DNA of 64,000 nucleotides from JAAZVM01 sp041694155 (lineage in GTDB: Bacteria > Patescibacteriota > Gracilibacteria > BD1-5 > UBA6164), in contig JASMTS010000012.1 in assembly GCA_041694155.1 (NCBI GenBank), positions 1-64,000 on the forward strand, in the 5' to 3' direction. The position numbers were made by a program, and so were the translations under genes. Below are positions 22,780 through 31,676 of this stretch, piece by piece (the first letter of the stretch is position 1; the number at the start of each line of letters is the position of its first letter). The notes beneath the pieces were generated by a model. The model had not been told where the DNA came from. It did not search any database and worked only from the letters and a program-made list of their open reading frames with translations.

Positions 22780-23234
22780 TGAAAAAAATAATTTTATTAA
22801 TAATTACTGTATTTTTTAGTATATCAGTATACAGTAATACATCTTTTGCAAATGGAGAAGAAGGATGAACTACAAGTGTAATAACTACACAAAAAATACC
22901 ATGAGCAAATTGTGAACCATTAACTAATACAGGTTGAAAAAATGAAGATAATAATGATAACCTACAACCTGTAACATGGAAATGTGAAGTATGACAATGA
23001 GCTAGCACTGTTATATCAATGCTATGAGATATAATAAAGTATTTTACATATTTAGCATGATTAGTTTGAGTACTATTTATAGTATACAATGGTATACTTT
23101 ATAGTATGTGATGAGCTGATCAATCATTAAAAGAAGAATCTAAAAAAAGAATAATATGAACTATCATATGATTAATTGTACTTTTCTTGAGTGGTCCAAT
23201 ATTACAAATAATTGCTCCATGGATATATAAATAA
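22779..23234 (+). CDS. VirB2/TrbC-like pilin or channel subunit
   Basis: 151 codons. Signal peptide (MKKIILLIITVFFSISVYSNTSFA), short Cys-containing extracytoplasmic segment (NCEPL...WKCEV), then two transmembrane helices separated by the polar kink SMGGADQSLKEESKKRIIG. This two-helix layout and size match VirB2/TrbC pilins. Start overlaps the previous stop by one base. Last gene of the operon. Confidence 0.72.
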
Positions 23235-23267
23235 AAAGATATTAGAAATAATCTAATATCTTTTTTT
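23233..23267 (+). terminator. Terminator of the membrane operon
   Basis: Stem AAAAAGATATTAGA/TCTAATATCTTTTT with T-run, overlapping the stop codon. Confidence 0.88.
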
Positions 23268-23286
23268 GTAGACTAATAAAGATAAT

Positions 23287-23402
23287 CGTAATAAAATTTT
23301 TGCCTTGCAAAAACCCTCCTTTCAATTCCTTTAAAATAAAAAAAGCATTGTTATTTTTGATAACAAAGCTTTTTATTAATTGTTTATTGGTTGCATTGAT
23401 GC
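23287..23402. repeat. Truncated older copy of the tRNA-associated element
   Basis: 23287-23332 repeats the right half of the 93-bp element (CGTAATAAAATTTTTGC... to CAATTCCTTT). It is followed by a hairpin (GCATTGTTAT/ATAACAAAGC region) and by TTGGTTGC, the same order as at 23453-23561 before tRNA-fMet. The left half is missing. The stretch 23391-23402 looks like a decayed copy of the tRNA-fMet 3' end. The two units (about 109 bp) form an imperfect tandem, as if two insertions had hit the same tRNA. Confidence 0.75.
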
Positions 23403-23495
23403 GGAATTGGCTCCCTTCGGGTAGGCCATCCGTTTTTATTACTCCTATTCGTCGTAATAAAATTTTTGCTTTGCAAAAACCCTCCTTTCAATTCC
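23403..23495. mobile_element. 93-bp structured tRNA-associated element, fMet copy
   Basis: Runs from GGAATTG (23403-23409) to CAATTCC (23489-23495), which are inverted repeats. Inside are three hairpins: GGCTCCC-TTC-GGGTAGGCC, TTTTTATTAC/GTAATAAAA and TTTTTGC-TTT-GCAAAAA. It matches the copy at 28809-28901 over the whole length with two differences, one in each terminal repeat, which compensate each other. The terminal heptamer equals the T-arm sequence of the adjacent tRNA-fMet. On the minus strand AGGAG precedes a mini-ORF starting MAYPKGANS; the third hairpin has a terminator-like T-run. Confidence 0.8.
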
Positions 23496-23509
23496 TTTGA
23501 AATAAAAAA

Positions 23510-23535
23510 AACATCGTTATACTTGATAACGATGT
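23510..23535. terminator. Hairpin between the element and tRNA-fMet
   Basis: Stem ACATCGTTAT/ATAACGATGT with a 5-nt loop followed by T-rich sequence. On the minus strand it would terminate the tRNA-fMet transcript. A diverged copy lies in the older unit at about 23344-23371. Confidence 0.6.
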
Positions 23536-23554
23536 TTTCCTTTTAGTTCTTAAT

Positions 23555-23629
23555 TGGTTGCGGAGACAGGAATTGAACCTGTGATCTTCGGGTTATGAGC
23601 CCGACGAGATACCACTTCTCCACTCCGCG
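23555..23629 (-). tRNA. tRNA-fMet(CAT), initiator
   Basis: Anticodon CAT with the initiator hallmarks: three G-C pairs flanking the anticodon loop (GGGCTCATAACCC) and an unpaired C1:A72 acceptor end. Encoded CCA. The repeat element units lie immediately 3' of it. Confidence 0.95.
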
Positions 23630-23675
23630 ATAAAAAAAAATTGCAATAGTGTTGTCTATAAAATATATAAACAAA

Positions 23676-23750
23676 TGGTACGGCTACGGGGAATCGAACC
23701 CCGGTTGCGTGGATGAAAACCACGAGTCCTAACCACTAGACGATAGCCGC
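23676..23750 (-). tRNA. tRNA-Glu(TTC)
   Basis: Cloverleaf GCGGCTATCGTCTAGTGG..., anticodon TTC, encoded CCA. Forms a pair with tRNA-fMet, read leftward. Confidence 0.94.
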
Positions 23751-23833
23751 TTATCTCTATTGCGTGACTTATTATAATCAGAAAAAAAAATAGTCAAACT
23801 TTTTTTGACTATTTTTTTAACTTTTTTTTATTT

Positions 23834-25936
23834 TTATTTAGATGTCATAACAGAAACCCCGTCCCAATCAGATTCTGGAGGATTTTTAATATATATCTCA
23901 CACATATCTAAATAAGTTAAACTTGGTTTATCTCATCTTTTTATAAGATCTTCAAAGTCTTTTTTAGCTCATATAAAATCTCTATCTAAATATTTTTGTA
24001 CAGCATTTTCGAAATCTATAACTATTTTTTTCTTATTTTGATCAATATCTCATTTAAGTGATAGTAATTCATATATTTTTATAGGCTTATTTTTTCATTT
24101 TACCTTTATTTTATCAAGATATCTAAATTCAAAATAATCTTTAGATTCATTATAAACTACCTCACTTACACAGATATAAGTTCAATAAAACTTATTAACT
24201 CATTCCAAACGAGATGCTAGATTAACATTATCTCAAAGAGCTGTATATTCAATTTTTCTACCAGAAGAACCTATATTTCATACAATAGCTTCTCATATAT
24301 GCAATCATATTCTAGCTTTTATTTCTCAAAATCATTCTTTTTGCCACTTTTTATTTAATTCTCTTAGTTTTTGCTGTTGTTTGATAGCAGACAAACATGC
24401 ATGGTATCAACCTCTATCATAATCTATAAATGATCCCCAAAGAGCCATTATAGCATCTCATTCATACTTATCAATAAATCATTTTTCATCCATTATTATA
24501 TCTGACATACTTGATAAATATTGCCTCAAAAATGAAACTAATTGATCAGGTTTAAATTTTTCAGATATTGTAGTAAATCATTCTATATCAGAAAAATATA
24601 TAGCTAATTTTTTTATTTCTCAATCAAGATTTATTTTTCATGAACTTGATAAAACTTCATCAGCTATTGCAGATGATACATACTCAGAAAGAGCTTTATT
24701 AAGCTTATTTTTATTTTTATTTTCTATTAAATACTTAACAGTATTAGATATAGTTAATGAAACTACTAGGGCAAAAAATAGATGGGCTAGATAATTTAAT
24801 AAATATTGAGTAAAAACTATTACTACTAATGGAAATATTATCAAAAATATTAAAGTAATAGATAAATTAGACAGTATCAATACAAAACCTGAACGAGACA
24901 AATTGAAATAAACTGATAATATTATAAGCAAAAATATAAGAGTAAATTCTACTAAATAATCTAACTCTACTAAATAACTTTTAGTCAAAACAGTATTTAT
25001 TGCATTTGCCAAGACAAAAACTCAATACTCTATACCATTATGAGTTATAAAAGTATCCTTTATTCATTTAGCTGTAGCTCATACTAGAACTATTTTTCAT
25101 TCAAATTCTTTTGGATTTACCTTGTTTTGTAAGACATCCAAAAAAGAATAATATTTAAACTTTGATAGTCTTCAAGTAGCTGGGTCAGGAAGAGGTACAT
25201 AGTTTATAAGAACACTATTATTCATGCTATTTTGATAAGGTATTTTTAGATCAGGTCTTACATAAAAATAATCATCATTTGATTCATTATAGCTTAAATA
25301 GTCTTGTTTAAATATTTGTGAATAATAAGATTTTAATACAGCTATAGAAAAATGGTTATAATTGTTTAAATCTTTATTATAGTCATGTATCTTCATACTA
25401 GGAGTAAAAGATGTAGCTATCTTTGTTCTTTTGTCTATATTTGGTGTATAAAAACCGTGAGCCAATGTTCATGTGTAAAATTTTTCCAAAGGCATTTCTA
25501 TAACACCCAAAGTTTCATTTCAAAATTGTTTTGTGGTAGTTGCAGATCACAAGACTATATTTCAAGCTTCCTTTATAGAATCAGCAAATAAATTATCTCA
25601 CTCCAGGTCTTGAGGGTTATTATTAGCAAACATTATATCAAAACCTATAACCTCTGCTCATCATTTATTTATATTTTCTATCAACTTAGAATAATAGGAC
25701 CTAGAAAAAGGAAATCATAATTCAGAGTAAGTTTTTTCATCAATGGTAACTAGTACAATATCATCACTTACTATATTATTAGATGAAAAATTCATCATAT
25801 TCAATATTGTATATGACTTTATTTTTTCATTTAAAATACTAAGTGGTCCAGATAAAGGTATTATTATCATCAATATTATTAAAGACAATAATAATGTAAG
25901 AAATACTCTATTATCAAATATTTTTTTAAAACTCAT
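23834..25936 (-). CDS. CHASE2-domain adenylate/guanylate cyclase
   Basis: 700 codons. Sensor cyclase: N-terminal transmembrane helix (about 10-30), extracytoplasmic CHASE2 domain (about 35-375, with VSDDIVLVTIDEKTYSELG and GKIVLVGATAKGIKD), three C-terminal helices, then a class III nucleotide cyclase domain. The catalytic part has IYFSDIEGFTTISE with the first metal Asp, DKYEGDAIMALWG with the second, and ARIGLHIGEAIVGNIGS. Product would be cAMP or cGMP; the substrate-specifying residues were not resolved. It lies 5 bp downstream of the FecR-domain gene, so the two are co-transcribed, a pairing seen in other bacteria. Confidence 0.9.
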
Positions 25937-25941
25937 GATTA

Positions 25942-27183
25942 TTAATTAGATATATCGTTAAATAAATTTTTTATAGAACCCATAAATGATTGCTCAAAAT
26001 CATCTTTTACATTATTAGCATTATCAATCAATGATCATGCATCAATATTTACATTATTTATAAATTTTTCATAATTATTTTTTAATGATTCTCTAAGTTC
26101 TGGATTAATATTATCATAATTTATATTATCTACATAATTTTTTATACTTTCATTTATATTTATTCCATTATTATTAACTTTTGTTAATATATCATTTAAA
26201 TATTCATAATTATTGCTGTCTTTAGCATCTTTTATATCGTATTCAAAACTATTAGCTACTAATTCTTTTTCTTGATTATCTGATAATAAATAAAGTTTTT
26301 CTTTTAAATCAATCTTTAGTTCAAATAAAGATCCATCTTCTACTCAAACAGAATTTAAATCTTGATAACTAGATAATACTTGATTATATAGTTTTGCTTG
26401 CATATCCTTCTCTAATTGTGACAAATCCATTTGTGCAAGCTCTGATAAATCATCTATTTTTTTATTGATATCCGCTTTTATTTGTCTAAAAAGTTCATTA
26501 TCAAGTCTTCTATTAACATCTTCGAAAACTGAATCTTTATACTTGTTTATAAACTCTTCTAGCTTTAAAAAATCAAAATTTTTAATATCAAAAGGTTTAT
26601 TCTCTTCTATAGAATATGAGTCTCAATCTATAGTAGTAAGCTCAACTTTATGATCAACTACATACAAGTAATCATTTTCAAGATCTACATTATAAACAGT
26701 TCATCTAACTGCTGCCTCCATATCCATGAAGCTTTGCTTGAAATATGAATCTCATGGTATATAACTAAGAACATTAGACCAAGTTTTTCATGAAAACAAT
26801 TCAAAAGCAATATTAAGTCTATCTTTTGACTGAGAAACAAAAAGTTCATTTACTTGAAGCTGAGTATTTCAACCAAGCCTAGTAATACTACCATCTCACC
26901 ATTCAATAATAGCTATAGATTCTTCTTTAGTTGTTTTTATTGTATCTCCAATTGATAGCTTTTCTTTTTCCCATTCCAAAAGGGCATCTTCATTTAAAAA
27001 GGCTTCTCATTCAACAAGCTGAACATAAGAGCTTCTATCATATGATGTTTTAGAAAATCAACTATAAACTATGAATAAAATAAGTAATAATATTAAAAAA
27101 ATTATGAAGTAAATAAATTTGTTATTTAATCAAAATAATTTAGATTTTTCTTTTCAAGAAAATTGACTTTGTATTTTTGTCAT
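25942..27183 (-). CDS. FecR-domain membrane protein
   Basis: 413 codons. One transmembrane helix near the N-terminus (about 22-42). A FecR-like extracytoplasmic segment follows: YVQLVEGEAFLNEDALLEWEKEKLSIGDTIKT, then IAIIEWGDGSITRLGGNTQLQV and AAVRGTVYNVD. Then comes a long charged helical region of about 200 residues rich in Asn, Asp, Leu and Lys. FecR domains usually sense or relay signals across the envelope. The tight linkage to the CHASE2 cyclase suggests a shared signalling unit (inference). Confidence 0.82.
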
Positions 27184-27248
27184 TATAGATATTATAATAA
27201 AGTAAAATCTAAAATATAATATATAAAAAATAACAAATTTCAAAACAT

Positions 27249-27650
27249 ATGAAAAAACAATACTTATTTCTAACGCTTTTATTAATTATTTTGTACTCTA
27301 TATACCTAATATGAAGTTATAAGTACCAAGAATACAAAATAAATAGTCATATTGATGATATAAGGCAAATAAATCAAGAAATAGAGCAAAAAATAATTGA
27401 ATGAAATAAAATAATAGAATATAAAAGTTCTAATGCTTTCAAAAATAAAATACTAAAAGAGCAACAATGATATAAAAATAAATGAGAAATGGTAACATAT
27501 TTAACATCAGAACAAATCTATAATACATATACTAGTGAAATAAAGGATACAATAACGGAGATAAGTATACAAGAAGACAACGATGAAAATCAAGAAATAA
27601 AAAATATGACAATATTTGAAAAATGGATAAATTTATTATTTACAAAATAA
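27249..27650 (+). CDS. FtsB/DivIC-like protein
   Basis: 133 codons. One N-terminal transmembrane helix (about 6-22), then a coiled coil (KYQEYKINSHIDDIRQINQEIEQKI) and an AFKNKILKEQQGYKNKGE segment, matching the short FtsB/DivIC septum-initiator layout. The C-terminus has an extra acidic stretch. Divergent from the fecR-type gene, with a terminator after the stop. Assignment is by architecture; sequence similarity in this family is low. Confidence 0.65.
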
Positions 27651-27684
27651 AAAAAACTAGGATTAATTAATCCTAGTTTTTTTT
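27651..27684 (+). terminator. Bidirectional terminator
   Basis: Perfect 14-bp stem AAAACTAGGATTAA/TTAATCCTAGTTTT between the convergent stops at 27650 and 27683. Confidence 0.9.
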
Positions 27685-28105
27685 ATAAGTCTGAAAAGTC
27701 AGAAGGTAATTGATCTATTGTTTCATTAGTTGGGTACTCAGCAGTAGTTCAAAAAATATTATCACCTATTTCTTCTATTTTTTCAAAAATTCTTTTTGGT
27801 TCAGCATATTTTTCTACATCAAGTCATAATAACCTACCTAATATAGGAAACAAAAATATTGTCAATATAGTTACTATAATTCATATAACAGCATATCTTA
27901 TAGTATTTATTGCTGGCTTAATTTTATCGTCTTTACCTCAAGATAATATCAATAATAAACCTCACCATAATATAAAAACTATCGAAAATACTCCTGCTAT
28001 TAGTACAAAAAGTGATATAATTAATAATACTAAATCTCAAAACTCCATGTTAGAAGAAAAAAGAGATCATCATGCATTTACTGCGTAGGCTGTATCTACT
28101 ATCAT
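27683..28105 (-). CDS. VirB2/TrbC-like pilin
   Basis: 140 codons. Two hydrophobic helices (about 20-50 and 65-90) joined by the polar kink LSGGKDDKIKPAINTIRYAVIG, the same architecture as the proteins encoded at 20.9-23.2 kb. No classical signal peptide; it begins MIVDTAYAVNAGG, so the start could lie elsewhere, but no better one is in frame nearby. The C-terminus is an acidic soluble tail (KIEEIGDNIF...PSDFSDL). Located 5 kb from the secretion-like operon. Confidence 0.65.
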
Positions 28106-28123
28106 TTTTTTAATTGGTTAATA

Positions 28124-28360
28124 TTAATCTAAAACTTTTAAATTAACTCTCTTGTTAATTTTTACTCAATATAATCTAAGTATAGATCTTATAGAGTTTA
28201 TATTATTTCATCACTTTCAAATAATACTTCACATGTCATTTTTGTCAACAGATAATGTCAAAAGAACTCCTAGCTCATCTTCTGTTTTTTCAATGTTGAT
28301 TGCATCAACATTATCAACAATATTTTCTATAATATAATGTAAAAATTTAACTTCGTTCAT
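28124..28360 (-). CDS. khpA: KH-domain RNA-binding protein
   Basis: 78 codons. Single KH domain with the GxxG loop in MGSIIGKGGNNINSIRSILR (about residues 44-63), where two glycines are TGA. Small stand-alone KH proteins of this size are KhpA, which binds RNA and in many bacteria is encoded beside rpsP, as here (rpsP is the next gene upstream on the same strand). Confidence 0.85.
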
Positions 28361-28426
28361 AATATTTATCAAATCAAATAAAATAATATCCTTCAACTTT
28401 ATTTAAAATTGAAGGATTAGATACTA

Positions 28427-28666
28427 TTAAACAGTAACATTGTTTGCTTTCATTAATTTTTCTACTCTTGGAGAGAATTGTACACCATTTGATACATAAG
28501 TTTTTAATTTATCTAAATCTTTAATTTTAAATTCTTTAGATATAGGATTATAAAAACCTAATACTTCTTTGTATCCGTGTTTAGCAGCAGCAGTATGTTC
28601 AGTCAAAACTACTCTAAAAAAAGGCATATTTCTTTTTCAAGCTCTAGATAATCTTATTTTTAACAT
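28427..28666 (-). CDS. rpsP: Ribosomal protein bS16
   Basis: 79 codons. The start MLKIRLSRAGKRNMPFFRVVL with VLGFYNP and FSPRVEKLMK identifies bS16. A naive reading begins at the internal Met of MPFFRVVL because codon 10 is TGA; the conserved N-terminus shows that the true ATG is at 28666. Confidence 0.95.
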
Positions 28667-28776
28667 AAATCAGTATAATTATTAAATTAGTATTTTTATT
28701 TTAAATTGAGAGTTTAAAACCAAAAAATATTTTTTTAGCTCAATAACTTTCAATTTATATCAGTTTATTATTTTTA

Positions 28777-28815
28777 TTTTTTATAATTTGTAGTTGGTGC
28801 CCAGGGCGGGAATCG
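28777..28815. repeat. Duplicated tRNA-Leu 3' end (left direct repeat)
   Basis: 39 bp identical to 28939-28977, the second copy being the downstream flank and 3' end (acceptor plus part of the T-arm) of the functional tRNA-Leu. It ends exactly where the mini-element begins, like the two att sites of an element integrated in a tRNA gene. Confidence 0.9.
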
Positions 28816-28901
28816 GCTCCCTTCGGGTAGGCCATCCGTTTTTATTACTCCTATTCGTCGTAATAAAATTTTTGCTTTGCAAAAACCCTCCTTTCGATTC
28901 C
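28809..28901. mobile_element. 93-bp structured tRNA-associated element, Leu copy
   Basis: Second full copy of the element at 23403-23495, with only two substitutions. Ends are GGAATCG (28809-28815) and CGATTCC (28895-28901), matching the T-arm of tRNA-Leu instead of tRNA-fMet. Same three internal hairpins. On the minus strand AGGAG and an ATG give MAYPKGADSRPGHQ, whose last residues are encoded by the duplicated tRNA 3' end. The following 37 bp up to the tRNA copy are AT-rich and contain TATAATGC. Confidence 0.85.
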
Positions 28902-28938
28902 TAAAAATCAAAATTCAGATATAATGCTTTTTTAAAGT

Positions 28939-28977
28939 TTTTTTATAATTTGTAGTTGGTGCCCAGGGCGGGAATCG
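28939..28977. repeat. Right direct repeat at the functional tRNA-Leu 3' end
   Basis: Partner of 28777-28815, 39 of 39 bases identical, 162-bp period. Includes the tRNA-Leu acceptor 3' strand, CCA and half of the T-arm. Confidence 0.9.
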
Positions 28978-29041
28978 AACCCGCACTTCCGAAGAAACGG
29001 GATTTTAAGTCCCGCGTGTCTACCAATTCCACCACCTGGGC
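28957..29041 (-). tRNA. tRNA-Leu(TAA)
   Basis: Class II tRNA, acceptor GCCCAGG/CCTGGGC, anticodon TAA, long variable arm, encoded CCA. Intact despite the element lying against its 3' end, because the 3' sequence is restored by the direct repeat. Confidence 0.95.
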
Positions 29042-29067
29042 AAATATAATAAACTTATGAATAGAGC

Positions 29068-29086
29068 GCCTCGCTTATTGCGAGGC
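29068..29086 (-). terminator. GC-rich hairpin after rpmB
   Basis: GCCTCGC/GCGAGGC stem with a 5-nt loop, between the rpmB stop and tRNA-Leu. Very GC-rich for this genome, but with no U-run directly after it; terminator or RNA-processing site. Confidence 0.5.
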
Positions 29087-29093
29087 CATACTT

Positions 29094-29291
29094 CTATACA
29101 ATTCATTTTTTTCTTAAAGTTTTAAGTCCTTTTGCAGAAACTTTTACTCTAAATACTAGCCCAGTTTCAGGGTCTTTTATATTTTTATAAAAAAGATTTG
29201 GGTAAAATTTTCTTTTTGTAGATCTCATTGAGTGTGATCTTCTATTACCTACCGCAGTTCTTTTTCATGTTATTTCACATATTCTTGCCAT
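29094..29291 (-). CDS. rpmB: Ribosomal protein bL28
   Basis: 65 codons, TAG stop. CEITGKRTAVGNRRSHSMRSTKRKFYPN followed by VFRVKVSAKGLKTLRKKG matches bL28. The Cys is a single residue, not a zinc-ribbon set. Confidence 0.92.
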
Positions 29292-29325
29292 AATATCATG
29301 TTTTTAGTTATATATAAATGTCTTA

Positions 29326-29643
29326 TTAAGCTTTTATTTCAATACCTACACCATTTGGTATAGATAAATCTTGTAGCATATCCATTGTTTGAGAACTTGG
29401 TTCTAAGATATCAATTAATCTTTTATGTCTTCTTATTTCAAATTGTTCTCTTGCATCTTTGTTAACAAAAGTTGATCTATTAACAGTTATTTTTTCAATT
29501 TTTGTTGGTAATGGGATTGGTCATACTACTTTAGCTCATGAATCTGTAGCTATAGTAACAATTTTTTTCACAGCTTCATCTAAGATTTTGTGTTCGAATG
29601 CTTTTACACTTATTCTAATTTTGTTTGCAGCTTTTTTTGCCAT
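29326..29643 (-). CDS. rpsJ: Ribosomal protein uS10
   Basis: 105 codons with no TGA. NKIRISVKAFEHKILDEAVKKIV, GPIPLPTKIEKITVNRSTFVNKDAREQFEIRRHKRL and the ending GVGIEIKA are typical. uS10 also serves as NusE in antitermination. It lies downstream of tuf, the usual str/S10 junction. Confidence 0.95.
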
Positions 29644-29693
29644 ATACTTTTTATAAATAATTAATAAACTTTAAATTTAATATATTCTAATTT

Positions 29694-29723
29694 CTAAGTA
29701 TTAGCATTATAGCTAATACTTAG
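29694..29723 (-). other. Intercistronic hairpin between tuf and rpsJ
   Basis: Perfect 12-bp stem CTAAGTATTAGC/GCTAATACTTAG with a 6-nt loop and no U-run. Likely an mRNA processing or stability element that sets tuf and rpsJ at different levels (inference). Confidence 0.55.
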
Positions 29724-29747
29724 TTTATCAGATTATATTAATTTCTA

Positions 29748-30938
29748 TTATGCTTTTATACTAGAAACAACACCTGAACCAACAGTTCTACCACCTTCTC
29801 TTATCGCAAATCTTAATCATTCAGTCATCGCAATTGGAGATTGTAAGCTAACACCCATTTTGATGTTATCACCAGGCATAACCATTTCTACACCTTCTGG
29901 TAATTCTATATTACCAGTTACATCAGTAGTTCTGAAGTAGAATTGAGGTTTATATCCTTTAAAGAATGGAGTATGTCTACCACCTTCTTCTTTAGTAAGA
30001 ACATATACTTCTGCATCAAATTCAGTATGTGGTTTGATAGTACCAGGTCTAGCTAATACTTGACCTCTTTCAACATCATCTCTTTGAGTACCTCTTAATA
30101 GGATACCAGCATTATCTCATGCTTCTCATTGATCTAACATTTTGTGGAACATTTCTACACCAGTAACAGTAGTTTTTTGAGTATCTCTTATACCTACTAT
30201 TTCTACTTCTTCACCAACTTTAATAACACCTGTTTCAATTTTACCTGTAACAACAGTACCTCTACCTTTAATAGAGAATACATCTTCTATAGGCATTAAG
30301 AAATCTTTATCAGTTGGTCTTTCAGGAACTGGTACGAATTCTTCTAATTTTTCGAATAATTCTACTATAGTTTTAGCACCATATTCTTTATCCATATCAG
30401 CTGGATTTTCCATTGCTACTAAACCTGAACCTCTAACAACAGGAGTATCATCACCTGGGAAGTCATATTTAGTTAATAGGTCTCTTATTTCCATTTCAAC
30501 TAATTCTAACATTTCTTCATCGTCAACCATATCACATTTATTCATGAATACAACGATGTAAGGAACACCTACTTGTCTAGATAATAGGATATGTTCTCTA
30601 GTTTGAGCCATAGGACCATCTGTAGCAGCAACGATTAAGATAGCAGCATCCATTTGTGCAGCACCAGTAATCATGTTTTTAACGTAGTCAGCATGTCCTG
30701 GACAATCAACGTGAGCGTAGTGTCTATTATCAGTTTCATATTCTACGTGAGATGTATTAATTGTAATACCTCTTGCAGATTCTTCTGGAGCGTTATCTAT
30801 AGAAGCAAAATCTCTTACATCACTTCCGTTTTTTGTACCTAATACTGTTGATATAGCAGCAGTAGTTGTAGTTTTACCGTGATCTACGTGACCAATAGTA
30901 CCTACATTCATGTGTGGTTTAGATCTATCAAAAGCCAT
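29748..30938 (-). CDS. tuf: Elongation factor Tu
   Basis: 396 codons, normal length. Delivers aminoacyl-tRNA to the ribosome. G1 GHVDHGKTTT, DCPGHADYVKNM and NKCDMVDDEE are intact, followed by domains 2 and 3. Almost all glycines are GGN; three TGA codons occur, and each sits at an invariant EF-Tu glycine (both in DQGEAGDNAG near 30117-30128 and one in TEGLRFAIREGGRTVG). This is strong evidence for UGA = Gly, and also shows that this highly expressed gene mostly avoids the codon. Confidence 0.97.
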
Positions 30939-31014
30939 AATATTGTTATATTTAATATAATAAAATAATTTTTTGTATTAAAATTTTAATAATTTATTTG
31001 GTAAAATCAAATTT

Positions 31015-31101
31015 TTATCTTTTACTCTTTTTTACTTTTTTCTCAATTATATTCAATGCTCTTCTTAATTTTTTGTGAGCGTATCATGTTAATCTTGGCA
31101 T
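31015..31101 (-). CDS. Very small basic protein upstream of tuf
   Basis: 28 codons (MPRLTGYAHKKLRRALN...), with ATG 1 bp from the previous stop and one TGA-Gly. Extremely basic, like a ribosomal protein or rRNA-binding peptide. No family recognised; bL20-like starts share MPR but not the rest. The tight spacing between a basic 69-residue ORF and tuf suggests that it is translated. Confidence 0.5.
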
Positions 31102-31102
31102 A

Positions 31103-31312
31103 TTATATTTTGTTAAGATTTATTTGGTATTTGTTCAATTTTGCTGTAACAACCTTAACAGCATTTAATAACCATTTAGTCTCTCATTCAAATTCGATTC
31201 TTTTTTGCAGTTTTTTATAATGAGCTACAGCCTTACCAACTTTACCTCATGTTTTAGGTCATTTTTTGTTAACTGCATAATTTAATCTTCTAGGTCTTTT
31301 ATTTGCAGGCAT
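31103..31312 (-). CDS. Small basic protein, possible lineage-specific ribosomal factor
   Basis: 69 codons, strongly basic (MPANKRPRRLNYAVNKKGPK..., ends LNKYQINLNKI) with five TGA-Gly codons, no membrane segment. Located directly upstream of the 28-codon ORF and tuf, downstream of tRNA-Ala. Not recognised; composition and context suggest RNA binding in translation. Confidence 0.6.
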
Positions 31313-31409
31313 AATTCTTTATTATTTATATAATAGTTCAATTATAACTCAAAATCGAATCACCTTGCAGCAACTCGTAAAGCTTAATTGTAGTCATTTT
31401 AAAAAAAAA

Positions 31410-31486
31410 TGGTGGAGCCTAGGAGAGTCGAACTCCTGACCTCCTGCGTGCAAAGCAGGCGCTCTAGCCAACTGAGCTAAGGCCCC
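31410..31486 (-). tRNA. tRNA-Ala(TGC)
   Basis: Anticodon TGC, acceptor GGGGCCT/AGGCTCC, with the G3:U70 identity pair present (G3 opposite T), encoded CCA. Confidence 0.95.
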
Positions 31487-31599
31487 AAATTTTAAGCATA
31501 AATTTTAAGCATATATATAGTGTCAGTACAGAGGCGATTCATAAAACATAAAAACCACTTTAGACTCTCTACTTGTTAAGCATCTTTGTGCTACATTAA

Positions 31600-31676
31600 T
31601 GGCGGACACGACGGGGCTCGAACCCGCGACCTCTGCAGTGACAGTGCAGCGCTCTAGCCAACTGAGCTACGCATCC
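31600..31676 (-). tRNA. tRNA-Asp(GTC)
   Basis: Anticodon GTC, acceptor GGATGCG/CGTGTCC, discriminator G, encoded CCA. Confidence 0.95.

Noticed and set aside
23398..23431. MAYPKGANS mini-ORF as a CDS feature
   Set aside because: Too short and on a conserved hairpin; kept only as a finding.
23287..23561. CRISPR array
   Set aside because: Only two imperfect units, no regular unique spacers, no cas genes; the repeats are structured and tRNA-linked.
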